DNA from: JALHNI01 sp965229305
GTDB taxonomy: Bacteria > Acidobacteriota > Terriglobia > Bryobacterales > Bryobacteraceae
Assembly: GCA_965229305.1 (NCBI GenBank)
Contig: CBDDIZ010000042.1
Span: forward strand, 744,001-808,000
Length of the DNA: 64,000 nucleotides
Direction: 5' to 3'
Made by a program: the position numbers and the translations under genes. Below, in pieces: positions 34,192-42,401 of this stretch; the stretch's first letter is position 1; every line of letters begins with the position of its first letter. The notes under the pieces are model-generated. The model was not told the DNA's origin. It ran no database searches and saw only the letters and a program-made list of their open reading frames with translations.

Positions 34192-35691
34192 GAGGGCTGG
34201 ACTTGGCGGTGGTGGCCGTCTACGTGGCGGCGATGGCGTGGCTGGGGCTGCGATTCTCGCGGCGGCAGACCTCGACCGAGAACTACTTTGTGGCAAAGCG
34301 CAGTGTGCCGTCGTGGGCGATGGGGATGTCGATGCTGGCGACGATGGTGTCCAGCGTGACGTTCGTGGCGTATCCGGGGTCGAGCTATGCGAAGGACTGG
34401 TCGCTGCTGGTGCCGGGCTTCATGCTGATTGCCGTGTTGCCGTTGGTGGGGCGGGTGATCATTCCGTTCTATCGCGAGCGGATCGGCATGAGCGCGTATG
34501 AGTACTTCGAGAAACGGTTCGGCCGTCCGGCGAGATTCTATGCGGCGTTCGCGTTTTCGCTGGCGCACTTCAGCAAGATGGGCTTTGTGCTGTATCTGAT
34601 GGCGCTGACGCTTTCGAGCATCACGGGCTGGGAGATCAACACGGTGATCGTGCTGGTGGCGGCGGTGATGATTCTCTATGCCGTGAAGGGCGGCATTGAA
34701 GCGATCGTGTGGACCGATGTGGTGCAGGGCTTTGTGATGGGCGGATCGATTCTGGTGGTGCTGGGGTATCTGCTGTGGTTACCAGAGGGCGGTCCGGGGG
34801 CAGTGTTGGGGAAGGCCTGGGCGGCGAACAAGTTTCAACTGGGACTGCCGGCGTGGGACTTCCACAAGAACACGGTGCCAGTGCTGCTGCTGTATGGTTT
34901 GTTCTGGTATCTGCAGCGTTATGTGGCCGATCAGACGATGGTGCAGCGGTATCTGATGGCGAAGAGCGACGAGGCGGCGTTTCGCGGCGTGCGGGTGGGC
35001 GCGTTTCTCTCGGTGCCGATGTGGGCGATGTTCATGTTTGTCGGCACGTGCGTGTGGGGGCTTTTACCAGGTGACCGGAGAGACAATTCCGGCGAGCATC
35101 ACGAAGGCCGACCAGATGTTTCCTTACTTCCTGAGCCAGCATCTGCCGCCGGGCGTGCTCGGCTTGTTGCTGGCCTGCCTGACGGGTTCGGCGATGACGA
35201 TGCTCGCCAGCGACTTGAACTCGATGGCGGTGGTGGCGGTGGAAGACTTCTACCGCGCGTTCCGGCCGCGTTCGACGGATCAGGAGCGGTTGGTGGCGGC
35301 CAAGGCGTTTGTGGTGGCGACGGGCCTGGCCAACATCGGCACAGCATTGCTGCTGGTGCAGAGCAAGGGCAGCGCGCTCTCGAGTTGGTTTGCGGTCTCG
35401 GCCATCGCGAGCGGTGGCCTGATGGGACTTTTCTTTCTGGCGTGGATGAGCGAGCGCGCGACGCCGGCGGGCGTCTACTGCGGCATCGCGGCGAACCTGA
35501 GCTTCAGCGCCTGGGCGGCGTTGACCAAGGGAGGGAAGCCGCTGGTGGACCTGGGGCCGTGGAACTTTCCTTATGACGAACTGCTGATCGGCGTGATCGG
35601 CAATGTACTGCTGTTTACGGTAGGCCTGGCGGCCAGCTACGTGCTGCCGATTTCTTCCGGGGCCGAAAGGACGGGCTATGAAACGACGTGA
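34188..35691 (+). CDS. Sodium:solute symporter family transporter (frameshift at 35056-35060)
   Basis: Corrected length is 500 residues with about 13 membrane helices. The SSS signature is visible: TSTENYFVAKRSVPSWAMG with MSMLATMVSSVTFVAYPG in helix 1-2, and MPYFLSQHLPPG-type plus GLLLACLTGSAMTMLASDLNS motifs near helix 8. The frame slips at a run of five G (35056-35060); one fewer G joins TCVWG to FYQVTGETIP. Relatives import sugars, sialic acid or organic acids with sodium. The 3' end overlaps the next gene by 14 bases, so its substrate is probably processed by the Gfo/Idh/MocA protein and the upstream dehydrogenase. Confidence 0.85.
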
Positions 35692-36953
35692 TCTTCTGAT
35701 GGCTGCGGCGGCGCCGCTCGTGGCGGCGAGTGACCGCGTGAATCTGGCGGTGATCGGCATTCGCGGACAGGGACGCCATCTGGCAGGGAGTTTTGCGAAG
35801 CTGCCGGACGTGAATATTGTGCATTTGTGCGATGTGGATGAGCGGGTGTACGCGAACTGCGCGAAGGCCGTGGAGCAGGGCTCCGGGCGTCCGGCCGCGA
35901 AGCTGGTAAAGGATCTGCGCCGCGTGCTGGACGACAAGCAGGTGGACGCGGTGGCGATCGCGACGCCGGACCATTGGCACGCGCCGGCGACGATCCTGGC
36001 GTGCGCGGCCGGCAAGGACGTTTACGTGGAGAAGCCGCCTTCGCACAATGTGCGCGAAGGGCGCGCAATGATCAACGCGGCGCGCAAGCACAATCGCATT
36101 GTGACGGTGGGGACGCATTCGCGTTCGCGGCCTTCGACGCTGGCGGCGATCGACTATGTGCGTTCGGGCAAGATCGGGCGCGTGCTGATGGCGAAGGCCT
36201 GGGACGTGCAGTTACGCGATGACATCGGGCACAAGAACGACAGCGTGGTGCCGGCGGAAGTGGATTACGAGACGTGGACGGGGCCGGCGTTGATGATGCC
36301 GTTCAACGAGAATCGCTTTCACTACCGGTGGCATTGGAACTGGAATTACGGCACGGGCGATATTGGGAACGACGGAGCGCATCAGATCGACATTGCGCGC
36401 TGGGCGCTAGGAGTGAGCTATCCGCGGGCGGTGGCCGGGAGTGCGCGCAAGGTCTTCTTCGACGATGACCAGGTGACGCCGGACACGATGAACATGACGT
36501 TCGACTATGCGGACCGGCAGATCGTGTGGGAGATGCGCATTTGGAATCCGTATGGGATGGAGGGGCAGGAGAACGGCGTAGCGGTTTATGGCGCGAACGG
36601 GTCCGTGCAGATTGGGCGGTGGCCGCACTACGGGAAGCAGCGGGCGTGGGGCTTCCGCGTTTACGACGACAAAGGCGCGCTGGCGCACGAGGAGTATGAT
36701 CCGCAGGGCGATGCCGATTCGAGTCATCATCACCGCAATTTCATTGCGTGCGTGAAGAATCGGAAGAAACCGAATGCAGAGGTGGAGGAGTTGCACGCCA
36801 CCAACACGTTGCTGCATTTGGGCAACATCGTGGCCAAGACGGGACGGAATCTGAAGTACGACGCGGCGACGGAGTCGATTCCGGGCGACGCCGAAGCGCA
36901 CCGCTTGCTGGGGGCGGCAGTATCGGAATCACTGGTCAACGCCGAAGGTCTAG
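35678..36953 (+). CDS. Tat-exported Gfo/Idh/MocA-family oxidoreductase (frameshift at 36910-36914)
   Basis: Corrected length is 424 residues. A twin-arginine signal (MKRRDLLMAAAAPL) precedes the Rossmann motif GIRGQGRH. EKPPSHNVREGR is the EKP region, and GDIGNDGAHQIDIARWAL has the conserved GxxxxDxxxHxxD pattern. The natural end GRQYRNHWSTPKV is one frame over: removing one G from GGGGG at 36910-36914 restores it and puts the stop TAG at 36951-36953. Without correction the frame runs 490 bases further, through the antisense of the MarR gene, which is not credible. It is likely to work on sugars in the periplasm with a tightly bound NAD(P). Confidence 0.85.
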
Positions 36954-37387
36954 TTCGGCGCTTGGCCGAATTTCTTGAGGGCGGAGGCGAGTTGCTCGCG
37001 TTCGCGGGGGGCGAGGGCGGAAGCAAAGCCTTCCATCTGCTTTTCGTGTTCGCGGAAGACGCGGGTGATCAGCTTCCGGCCTTCGGGCGTGAGTTCGACG
37101 AAGCGGATGCGACGGTCCGTAGGACATTCGCGACGGGTGACGAGGTGTTTGTCGACGAGACGGTCGACGGCGACGCTGATGGAGCCGGGCGTCAGGAAGA
37201 CCTTGGGCCCGATGACGTTCACGGGCAGGCCTCCTTTATGGAGCAGCACTTCGAGGACGCGAAACTCGGAGTCGCCCAAACCGTTGGCGGCGGCAAGCCT
37301 TCCGGTTTCGGCCATCAGGGATTGATAGGCCTTCATCAGGAGGAGCCAGAGGCGCACGCCGGGGATGTTTTCCATCTTTTCTTGCAT
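36950..37387 (-). CDS. MarR-family transcriptional regulator
   Basis: This winged-helix protein of 145 residues has the MarR core: GLGDSEFRVLEVLLHKGGLPVNVIG for the recognition region, TPGSISVAVDRLVDKHLVTRRECPTDRR for the helix-wing, and VELTPEGRKL before the dimerisation helix. It is transcribed away from the SnoaL-like gene, and a 14-base palindrome lies between them. It most likely represses that gene and itself. Its TAG stop overlaps the corrected stop of the convergent oxidoreductase within one CTAG. ATG 37387 is used; ATG 37375 is an alternative. Confidence 0.92.
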   Translation of the reverse strand: MQEKMENIPGVRLWLLLMKAYQSLMAETGRLAAANGLGDSEFRVLEVLLHKGGLPVNVIGPKVFLTPGSISVAVDRLVDKHLVTRRECPTDRRIRFVELTPEGRKLITRVFREHEKQMEGFASALAPREREQLASALKKFGQAPN

Positions 37388-37398
37388 CCTTCCAGATC

Positions 37399-37412
37399 TA
37401 TTGACATCAATA
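37399..37412. promoter_or_regulatory. Palindromic operator for the MarR regulator
   Basis: TATTGA and TCAATA form a perfect inverted repeat around a two-base centre (CA). It sits in the divergent intergenic space, overlapping the -35 hexamer of the 37456 gene and lying 12 bases upstream of the MarR ATG. MarR dimers usually bind palindromes of this size. Confidence 0.65.
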
Positions 37413-37429
37413 TACTCGACGCCGATAGA
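37401..37429 (+). promoter_or_regulatory. Sigma-70-type promoter for the SnoaL-like gene
   Basis: TTGACA at 37401-37406, a 17-base spacer and GATAGA at 37424-37429. Transcription would start near 37436, about 20 bases before the ATG. The -35 lies inside the palindrome, so regulator binding would block polymerase. Confidence 0.55.
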
Positions 37430-37455
37430 TTTCGAGCTTAACAGGAGAAAAGATC

Positions 37456-37842
37456 ATGAGCAACTCAGCGACTCTCGACCAGGTGACGGCCAGTGTGGCC
37501 GAACTCGACCAGGACTTGAACCAAAAGATTTTGACGGGCAAAGCGCTGGAAGCCTTTGACAAGTACTACGCCGACGATGTGGTGATGCAGGAGAATACCG
37601 ACGCGCCGTTTATCGGCAAGGCGTTGAACCGGCAGCGGGAGGTGGAGTTCTTCGACTCGATCGCGGAATGGCATGGCGGCAGCGTGGCCGAGACGGCGGT
37701 GAATGGCGACACGACGTTCGGCGTGTGGACGCTGGACTTGACGTTTAAGAACGGCTATCGGTACAAGAACACGCAGGTGGCGGTGCGGAAGTGGAAGGAC
37801 GGGAAGATCGTGTCGGAGCGGTTCTTCTACCAGAAGAGCTAA
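37456..37842 (+). CDS. SnoaL/NTF2-like fold protein
   Basis: The protein is small and soluble, 128 residues long, of the cystatin-like alpha+beta barrel type. A helical N-terminus is followed by LEAFDKYYADDVVMQEN, the SnoaL-like opening, and then strands ending with VRKWKDGKIVSERFFY. AGGAGAAAAG lies just before the ATG. Family members range from polyketide cyclases and ketosteroid isomerases to proteins with no enzyme role, so function is open. It is likely induced when the divergent MarR regulator binds a small ligand, and the ligand may be the substrate of this protein. Confidence 0.85.
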   Translation: MSNSATLDQVTASVAELDQDLNQKILTGKALEAFDKYYADDVVMQENTDAPFIGKALNRQREVEFFDSIAEWHGGSVAETAVNGDTTFGVWTLDLTFKNGYRYKNTQVAVRKWKDGKIVSERFFYQKS

Positions 37843-37852
37843 CTCGAAAGAG

Positions 37853-37897
37853 AAAAGGCCGCCGGACCAGGGAACAGCCCTGATCCGGCGGCCTTTT
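37853..37897 (+). terminator. Rho-independent terminator between convergent genes
   Basis: A long, nearly perfect stem (AAAAGGCCGCCGG with its complement, one mismatch further in, then CAGGG/CCCTG) closes a short loop and is followed by TTTTT. The A run on the left means it may stop transcripts from both sides. Confidence 0.88.
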
Positions 37898-37901
37898 TGC
37901 G

Positions 37902-40900
37902 TTACTGCACGGTGAGGCGCAGGTTTTGCTTGGAGGTGGTGGCGCTGGTGGAGAGCACCAGCGGGACATCGCCGGAGACGCCTTCAGGAACGGTAAGGTT
38001 GAACTGGTAGAGCCCCACCGCGCCGGGCGCGAGACCTCCGAAGAGGACGCTGGCATCGGCGTCGCCGAGGCGAGCGCGGACGCCCGGGAGAGCGCTGGGG
38101 GCGCCGGTGACCTGACCGGCGGCGACGGCGGGCGAGGTGGGTCCGAAGCCGACGCCGTAAAGCGTGATGATGTCGCCGGCTTTGGCCGGGCGGAAGTTCG
38201 CGCCAGGGATGGCGCCTTCACGGCCGACGAAGGCGCCGTCCTGATGGAGGGCGACGACGTACTGGACTCCGCCGATGTTGAAGACGGGGGGCGCGAGCAG
38301 TGCCGGTGAGGCGGCAGCCGCAGTGACGGTGGCTGCTTCACTGGTGCCGTTGGAGTTGGTGACCGTCACCGTCACCGGGCCGGCCGGGACGCCATCGGGC
38401 ACCTGGGCGTTGATCTGCGTGGGGCTGATGAAGGCCACGTACGCGGCACGGCCGCCGATGGTGACTTTGACGCCGTCCAACTCGGTGGGGGCTTGCGCGC
38501 CACGGAAGTCGTCGCCGCCCCAGGAGCGCGTGGTCGTGGCGAGGTTGGTGCCGTAGAGCTCGATCCAGGTGCCGGGTGAGATGAGCGCTTCGCCGCCAAA
38601 GGCGCCGGCCGTGGCGACGCCGCCGGTGGTTGAGAGCGCGGGGCGATTCGGATTGACGACCACGGCCACGGTGGCCGTGGCACGGATGCTGACGGACGGC
38701 AAACCATCGACGGCCGCCGTGATGACGACGGGGCCGGCGGTGGATCCGAGGGTGACTTCAGCGCGCGCGAGGCCGAGCGAATCGGTGACGGCGGCAGCGG
38801 GCGTGATGGTGACGCCGGCGGGGGCCGTAAAGTTCACGGTGAGGCCGGCGACGGGACCGTCACTGGCGGCAACGCGAACGGTGATCGGATTGGCGAGCTT
38901 GGTGCTGACCGGCGCCGACTGATCGGCACCGGAGGCGACTTCGATCCGCGAAAGGGTGAAGGGCCGAAGGACGCGCAGAACGGGGTCGCCGGCATCGAGG
39001 AAGAACAGGTTGCCTGAGGCGTCGCTGCGAATGAAGCGGGGAGCGTAGATGCGGCCGGCGAGGGCGAGGCCGCCGTCACCGGTGTTGCCGCGGACGCCGC
39101 TGCCGGCGATGGAGCGGATGCGGCCGCTGGTGAGGTCGAGTTGGCGGATGTACTCGGAGTTGCCGAGCTCGACGAAGGTGAGGCGGCCAGCGGGATCGAG
39201 GGTGAGGCTCACTGGGGCGATCGGGGTGGTGAGGGCGTTGGTTTCCGCGGTCGTCACGGCGACGGTGATGGCGGCGCCCGAGCCGGCCACGGTGCTGATG
39301 ATGCCCGCCGGCGTGACGCGACGGATGCGCCCGGCGTCTGCGATGTAGACGTTGCCCGCTTCGTCGACGGCGACGTCGCGCGGATTGTTCAACTGTGCCG
39401 AAGTTGCGGCACTCCCATCGCCGCTAAAGCCAGCGGTGCCGGTGCCGGCGAAGTCGCGGAAGACGGGGAGGGCTTGCGTGGTGTCGGCCACCAGGATTTT
39501 GTTCGCGCTGGGTACGGCCAGATAAAGGCGGTTGCGGGTGGTGTCCGCAAAGAAGTTGCCGGCGCCCGTGGGTAGCAAGCCCGCGGCGCCGGTGCCGACG
39601 GCGTTGATCGTCGCGCCATCGATGCGGCGCAGGCGACCGTTGTCGTTGATGAAGATGCTGCCGGAGCCATCGATGGCGAGGGCCACCAGTGAGGCGAAGC
39701 CGGCGGCCGTGGCGGCGCCGCCATCGCCACGCGCGGCAGCGGCGGTGTTGGCAGGCAGCTTCTCATTGGGTGTGCCGGCCAGAATGGTGGTGCCGGTGCC
39801 GGCGATCCGACGGATGATGCCGTTGCCGGAGTCTGACACCAGGACCTCACCGGTCTTGGTGAGGGCCAAGTTGTTGGCGCTGAGCAACTCCGCGCGGATA
39901 GCGGGGCCATCGGCGGTGTTGGGGAAGCGGCCGGCCACGGTGCGGATGGTGGCATCGGATTTGCGGACGCGTTGGTTCACCGTGTCCGCAATAAAAAGAG
40001 CGCCGGAGCTATCGACCGAGACGCTATCCGGTGAGGCGAGGCCGGCGTTTGAACCCGGGCCGCCATCGCCTGAGAAGGAGTTCGCAAAGACGATGGCGCT
40101 GGTGAACGTGATGCCGACGGCATTCGAGATGATGCCGGTAGAGAGCGTGACGCGGCGGACGCGGTTGGTCCCTTCGTCCGGGATGTAGAGCAAGCCGCGG
40201 GGTCCATCAAGCGAGATGCGGCGGGGCGTTTGGAAGCGGGCTTGGGTGGCCGGGCCACCGTCGCCGGTGTTGCCGGCGAAGCCCGTGCCGGCGACCGTGC
40301 GCGCCTTGCCCTCGGGAGTGAGAAGACGGACGCGGCGATAACCGAATTCGACATAGTAGAGGGTGCCGTCGGCGGCGATGGCGAGGCCGGTGGGGTAGGA
40401 GATGGGAGTGGCGAGAGCGTCGGTGCCATCGGCGCCAAAGGTCTGGAAGGAGCCATTGCCGGCGATCGTCTCGATGTTGCCGTCGGCATTGATGCGGCGG
40501 ATGCGGTGGTTGTTCGTGTCGGCGATCAGGAGGCGGCCTTGGTTATCGAAGAGAATGCCTTGGGGCCCATTCAACTGCGCGGCGGTGGCGGGGCCGCGAT
40601 CGCCGGCGAAGCCGCAGGCGCCTGTGCCGGCCACGCGGCGGAGAGTGCCGGCGGCGTCGATGCGGGCGATCTGACAACTGTCGGGGTCGGCGAAGTAGAC
40701 GTCGCCGTTGGAGGCGAGGGCGATCGAAGTGACGAAGTAGACGGGGCTCTCGGTGGCGGGAACGCCTTCACGCAGTCGTCCGGCGATGCCGTTGCCGGCG
40801 AGGGTGCGGATGGTGCCGTTGGCGGCGACATAGCGAACGCGGTAGCGGCTGGCTTCCGCAAAGTAGAAGCCGCCCTTGTCGTCCGCCAGGACGGCGATGG

Positions 40901-41051
40901 GGTTATTGAGGATGGCGCTGGTGGCGGCGCCGCCGTCATAGACGTTGGTGGTGCCGGCAACGGTGTCAATCCGATAGCGCGTGGGTGACTGCGCGAGGAG
41001 GGCCGTACTGAACGCGACGGTCCAGAGGGCACGAAGGAAGTGCTGCTTCAT
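37902..41051 (-). CDS. Large secreted NHL-repeat protein with TIGR03437 C-terminus
   Basis: The product has 1049 residues from ATG 41051, which directly precedes the signal peptide (LRALWTVAFSTALLAQ). About nine NHL-type blades fill residues 25-690, with repeats of the form GDGGPAT-x-A-x-L/F-x-x-P-x-x-I-x-x-D and VRRV. An Ig-like region follows (about 700-800), and then the TIGR03437 domain (TAGAFGGEALISPGTWIELYG). NHL propellers commonly bind proteins or ligands, and no enzyme site is seen. It is the third TIGR03437 protein in the window and is divergent from an XRE regulator with a striking operator-like repeat between them. Confidence 0.88.
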   Translation of the reverse strand: MKQHFLRALWTVAFSTALLAQSPTRYRIDTVAGTTNVYDGGAATSAILNNPIAVLADDKGGFYFAEASRYRVRYVAANGTIRTLAGNGIAGRLREGVPATESPVYFVTSIALASNGDVYFADPDSCQIARIDAAGTLRRVAGTGACGFAGDRGPATAAQLNGPQGILFDNQGRLLIADTNNHRIRRINADGNIETIAGNGSFQTFGADGTDALATPISYPTGLAIAADGTLYYVEFGYRRVRLLTPEGKARTVAGTGFAGNTGDGGPATQARFQTPRRISLDGPRGLLYIPDEGTNRVRRVTLSTGIISNAVGITFTSAIVFANSFSGDGGPGSNAGLASPDSVSVDSSGALFIADTVNQRVRKSDATIRTVAGRFPNTADGPAIRAELLSANNLALTKTGEVLVSDSGNGIIRRIAGTGTTILAGTPNEKLPANTAAAARGDGGAATAAGFASLVALAIDGSGSIFINDNGRLRRIDGATINAVGTGAAGLLPTGAGNFFADTTRNRLYLAVPSANKILVADTTQALPVFRDFAGTGTAGFSGDGSAATSAQLNNPRDVAVDEAGNVYIADAGRIRRVTPAGIISTVAGSGAAITVAVTTAETNALTTPIAPVSLTLDPAGRLTFVELGNSEYIRQLDLTSGRIRSIAGSGVRGNTGDGGLALAGRIYAPRFIRSDASGNLFFLDAGDPVLRVLRPFTLSRIEVASGADQSAPVSTKLANPITVRVAASDGPVAGLTVNFTAPAGVTITPAAAVTDSLGLARAEVTLGSTAGPVVITAAVDGLPSVSIRATATVAVVVNPNRPALSTTGGVATAGAFGGEALISPGTWIELYGTNLATTTRSWGGDDFRGAQAPTELDGVKVTIGGRAAYVAFISPTQINAQVPDGVPAGPVTVTVTNSNGTSEAATVTAAAASPALLAPPVFNIGGVQYVVALHQDGAFVGREGAIPGANFRPAKAGDIITLYGVGFGPTSPAVAAGQVTGAPSALPGVRARLGDADASVLFGGLAPGAVGLYQFNLTVPEGVSGDVPLVLSTSATTSKQNLRLTVQ

Positions 41052-41172
41052 GTTGGATGGGAGGGCGGAAAGAGGCGCCGGGCCGCGATCGGGCGGGGCC
41101 GCCAACGACTGCGTAAGGGAGCGAAGGATCGCTTCCAGTGTTCACAGACTAACAACGCTTCACGTAGCCGCT

Positions 41173-41228
41173 GTCGCAAAGGAGTCGCAAGGCGAGTGGC
41201 GGCAAGCAAGTTGCGACTCGATTGCGAG
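41173..41228. promoter_or_regulatory. Four-site symmetric operator-like repeat
   Basis: Four copies of one heptamer lie in the 231-base divergent space. GTCGCAA occurs at 41173-41179 and 41184-41190; the inverse TTGCGAC is at 41211-41217 and TTGCGAG at 41222-41228. Within each pair the copies are exactly 11 bases apart, one helical turn, and the two pairs face each other. The inner pair extends to a nine-base inverted repeat (GAGTCGCAA and TTGCGACTC). This looks like a cooperative binding site, most simply for the adjacent XRE regulator. Confidence 0.55.
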
Positions 41229-41282
41229 TGGGGTAAAAGATTCCGCAGTTTTACGGCGAAAGTGCGCAAACTCTTATGACCT

Positions 41283-42392
41283 ATGTTGTGGCGTCCCCCG
41301 GCATCACTTCCCCTGGACGGCGCGACCATTCGCCGGAGCCGCTTGCTGAAGGGTTGGACGCAGTCGGCCTTGGCGGGCCGCGCGGGCGTTTCGAAGCGCA
41401 CGATTGAGACGGCGGAAGCGGGAGGCCGGGTGAATGCGACATCGCTGAATGCGATCGCCGGTGCGCTGGAGGTGCCGGCGGGCGAACTGGTGGCGACGCT
41501 GGGGGGCGGCGATTCGCAGGAGGTGCGGGTCGCCTTGGCCTCATTCCCATCTGTGAAAGAGGCGTTGGCTTACGCGCGGCTGCTGGCGGAGCAACGTACC
41601 TCGGTGAGCGTGCAGCAGGCGATGGTGCTCGTGGAGCCGTGTACTCGATCGGAGGATCGGCGAGGGCAGTCGGCGGCTTACGCGTTACTCGCTGACTTGT
41701 GGCTGTTGCAGGCAATGGTGGAGCCAGGGGTGAGGGCAGGAGCGAGCCGAAGCCTGGAATGCGCCCAACGAGCGGTGGAACTGGATGCTCGCTCGGGCGC
41801 GGCGCGCGCCCAGCTCGCGCTGTCGATCCTGGTGCGGCATCTGGATGCCGCGGGGGCCGCAGAGACGTTCGCGGAAGCGCAACGCCTGGAGCGGGAGGCG
41901 GGGGAGCGGTCCACCGCCGCGGCTCAGACACTGCTGCTGTTGGGGCGCGTGGCGGAGGCAACGACCTATCTACGCGAGGCGCTCGCGGAGGGCTTCGGTG
42001 AGCCGCGTGCTTTACGAGCCGCGTTGCTGCCGACGCTTTATGTGGCGCGCGACTTCGAGGGCGTGCAGCGGGAGAGCCGCCTGGTTAAGCTGCTGGAACC
42101 GGGAGCCTGGCTGCCGGACTTCTATCGCGGGCTGGCGAGTTACTCGCTGCGCGGCGATCTGCCGGTGCAGACGGTGCCGGCCGCGGCGGGAGATCTCGGG
42201 CAGTTATTCGTTTATCGCGTGGCCGGTGATCCGTTGGCGGCGCGCCGACTGCTGAGCGAACTCGAGCAACGGCGGCATCCAGCTTATCTGCTGGCGCGGG
42301 CGATGCCGTTTCTCAACGAGCGTATCACCGGCGACGATTTCGTTACGGAGCTTTGTTGGGAAATTCGTTGCGGCGAAACAATTAGCCGCTAG
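41283..42392 (+). CDS. XRE-type regulator with TPR-like C-terminal region
   Basis: This protein of 369 residues has an N-terminal helix-turn-helix of XRE type (IRRSRLLKGWTQSALAGRAGVSKRTIE, residues about 16-42; LNAIAGALEVPAGEL completes the domain). The rest is alpha-helical with several TPR-like helix pairs (ALLADLWLLQAM, CAQRAVELDARSGAARAQLALSI). Such regulators often sense peptides or partner proteins through the helical part. It lies next to the four-site repeat and divergent from the NHL-repeat gene, so it probably controls that gene or itself. The alkaline phosphatase gene starts nine bases after its stop. Confidence 0.82.
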   Translation: MLWRPPASLPLDGATIRRSRLLKGWTQSALAGRAGVSKRTIETAEAGGRVNATSLNAIAGALEVPAGELVATLGGGDSQEVRVALASFPSVKEALAYARLLAEQRTSVSVQQAMVLVEPCTRSEDRRGQSAAYALLADLWLLQAMVEPGVRAGASRSLECAQRAVELDARSGAARAQLALSILVRHLDAAGAAETFAEAQRLEREAGERSTAAAQTLLLLGRVAEATTYLREALAEGFGEPRALRAALLPTLYVARDFEGVQRESRLVKLLEPGAWLPDFYRGLASYSLRGDLPVQTVPAAAGDLGQLFVYRVAGDPLAARRLLSELEQRRHPAYLLARAMPFLNERITGDDFVTELCWEIRCGETISR

Positions 42393-42401
42393 CTTGTAAC
42401 G

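Noticed and set aside
36954..37441. Extension of the oxidoreductase to 587 residues
   Set aside because: The extra part reads the complement of the MarR gene. The true ending GRQYRNHWSTPKV lies in the next frame just before.
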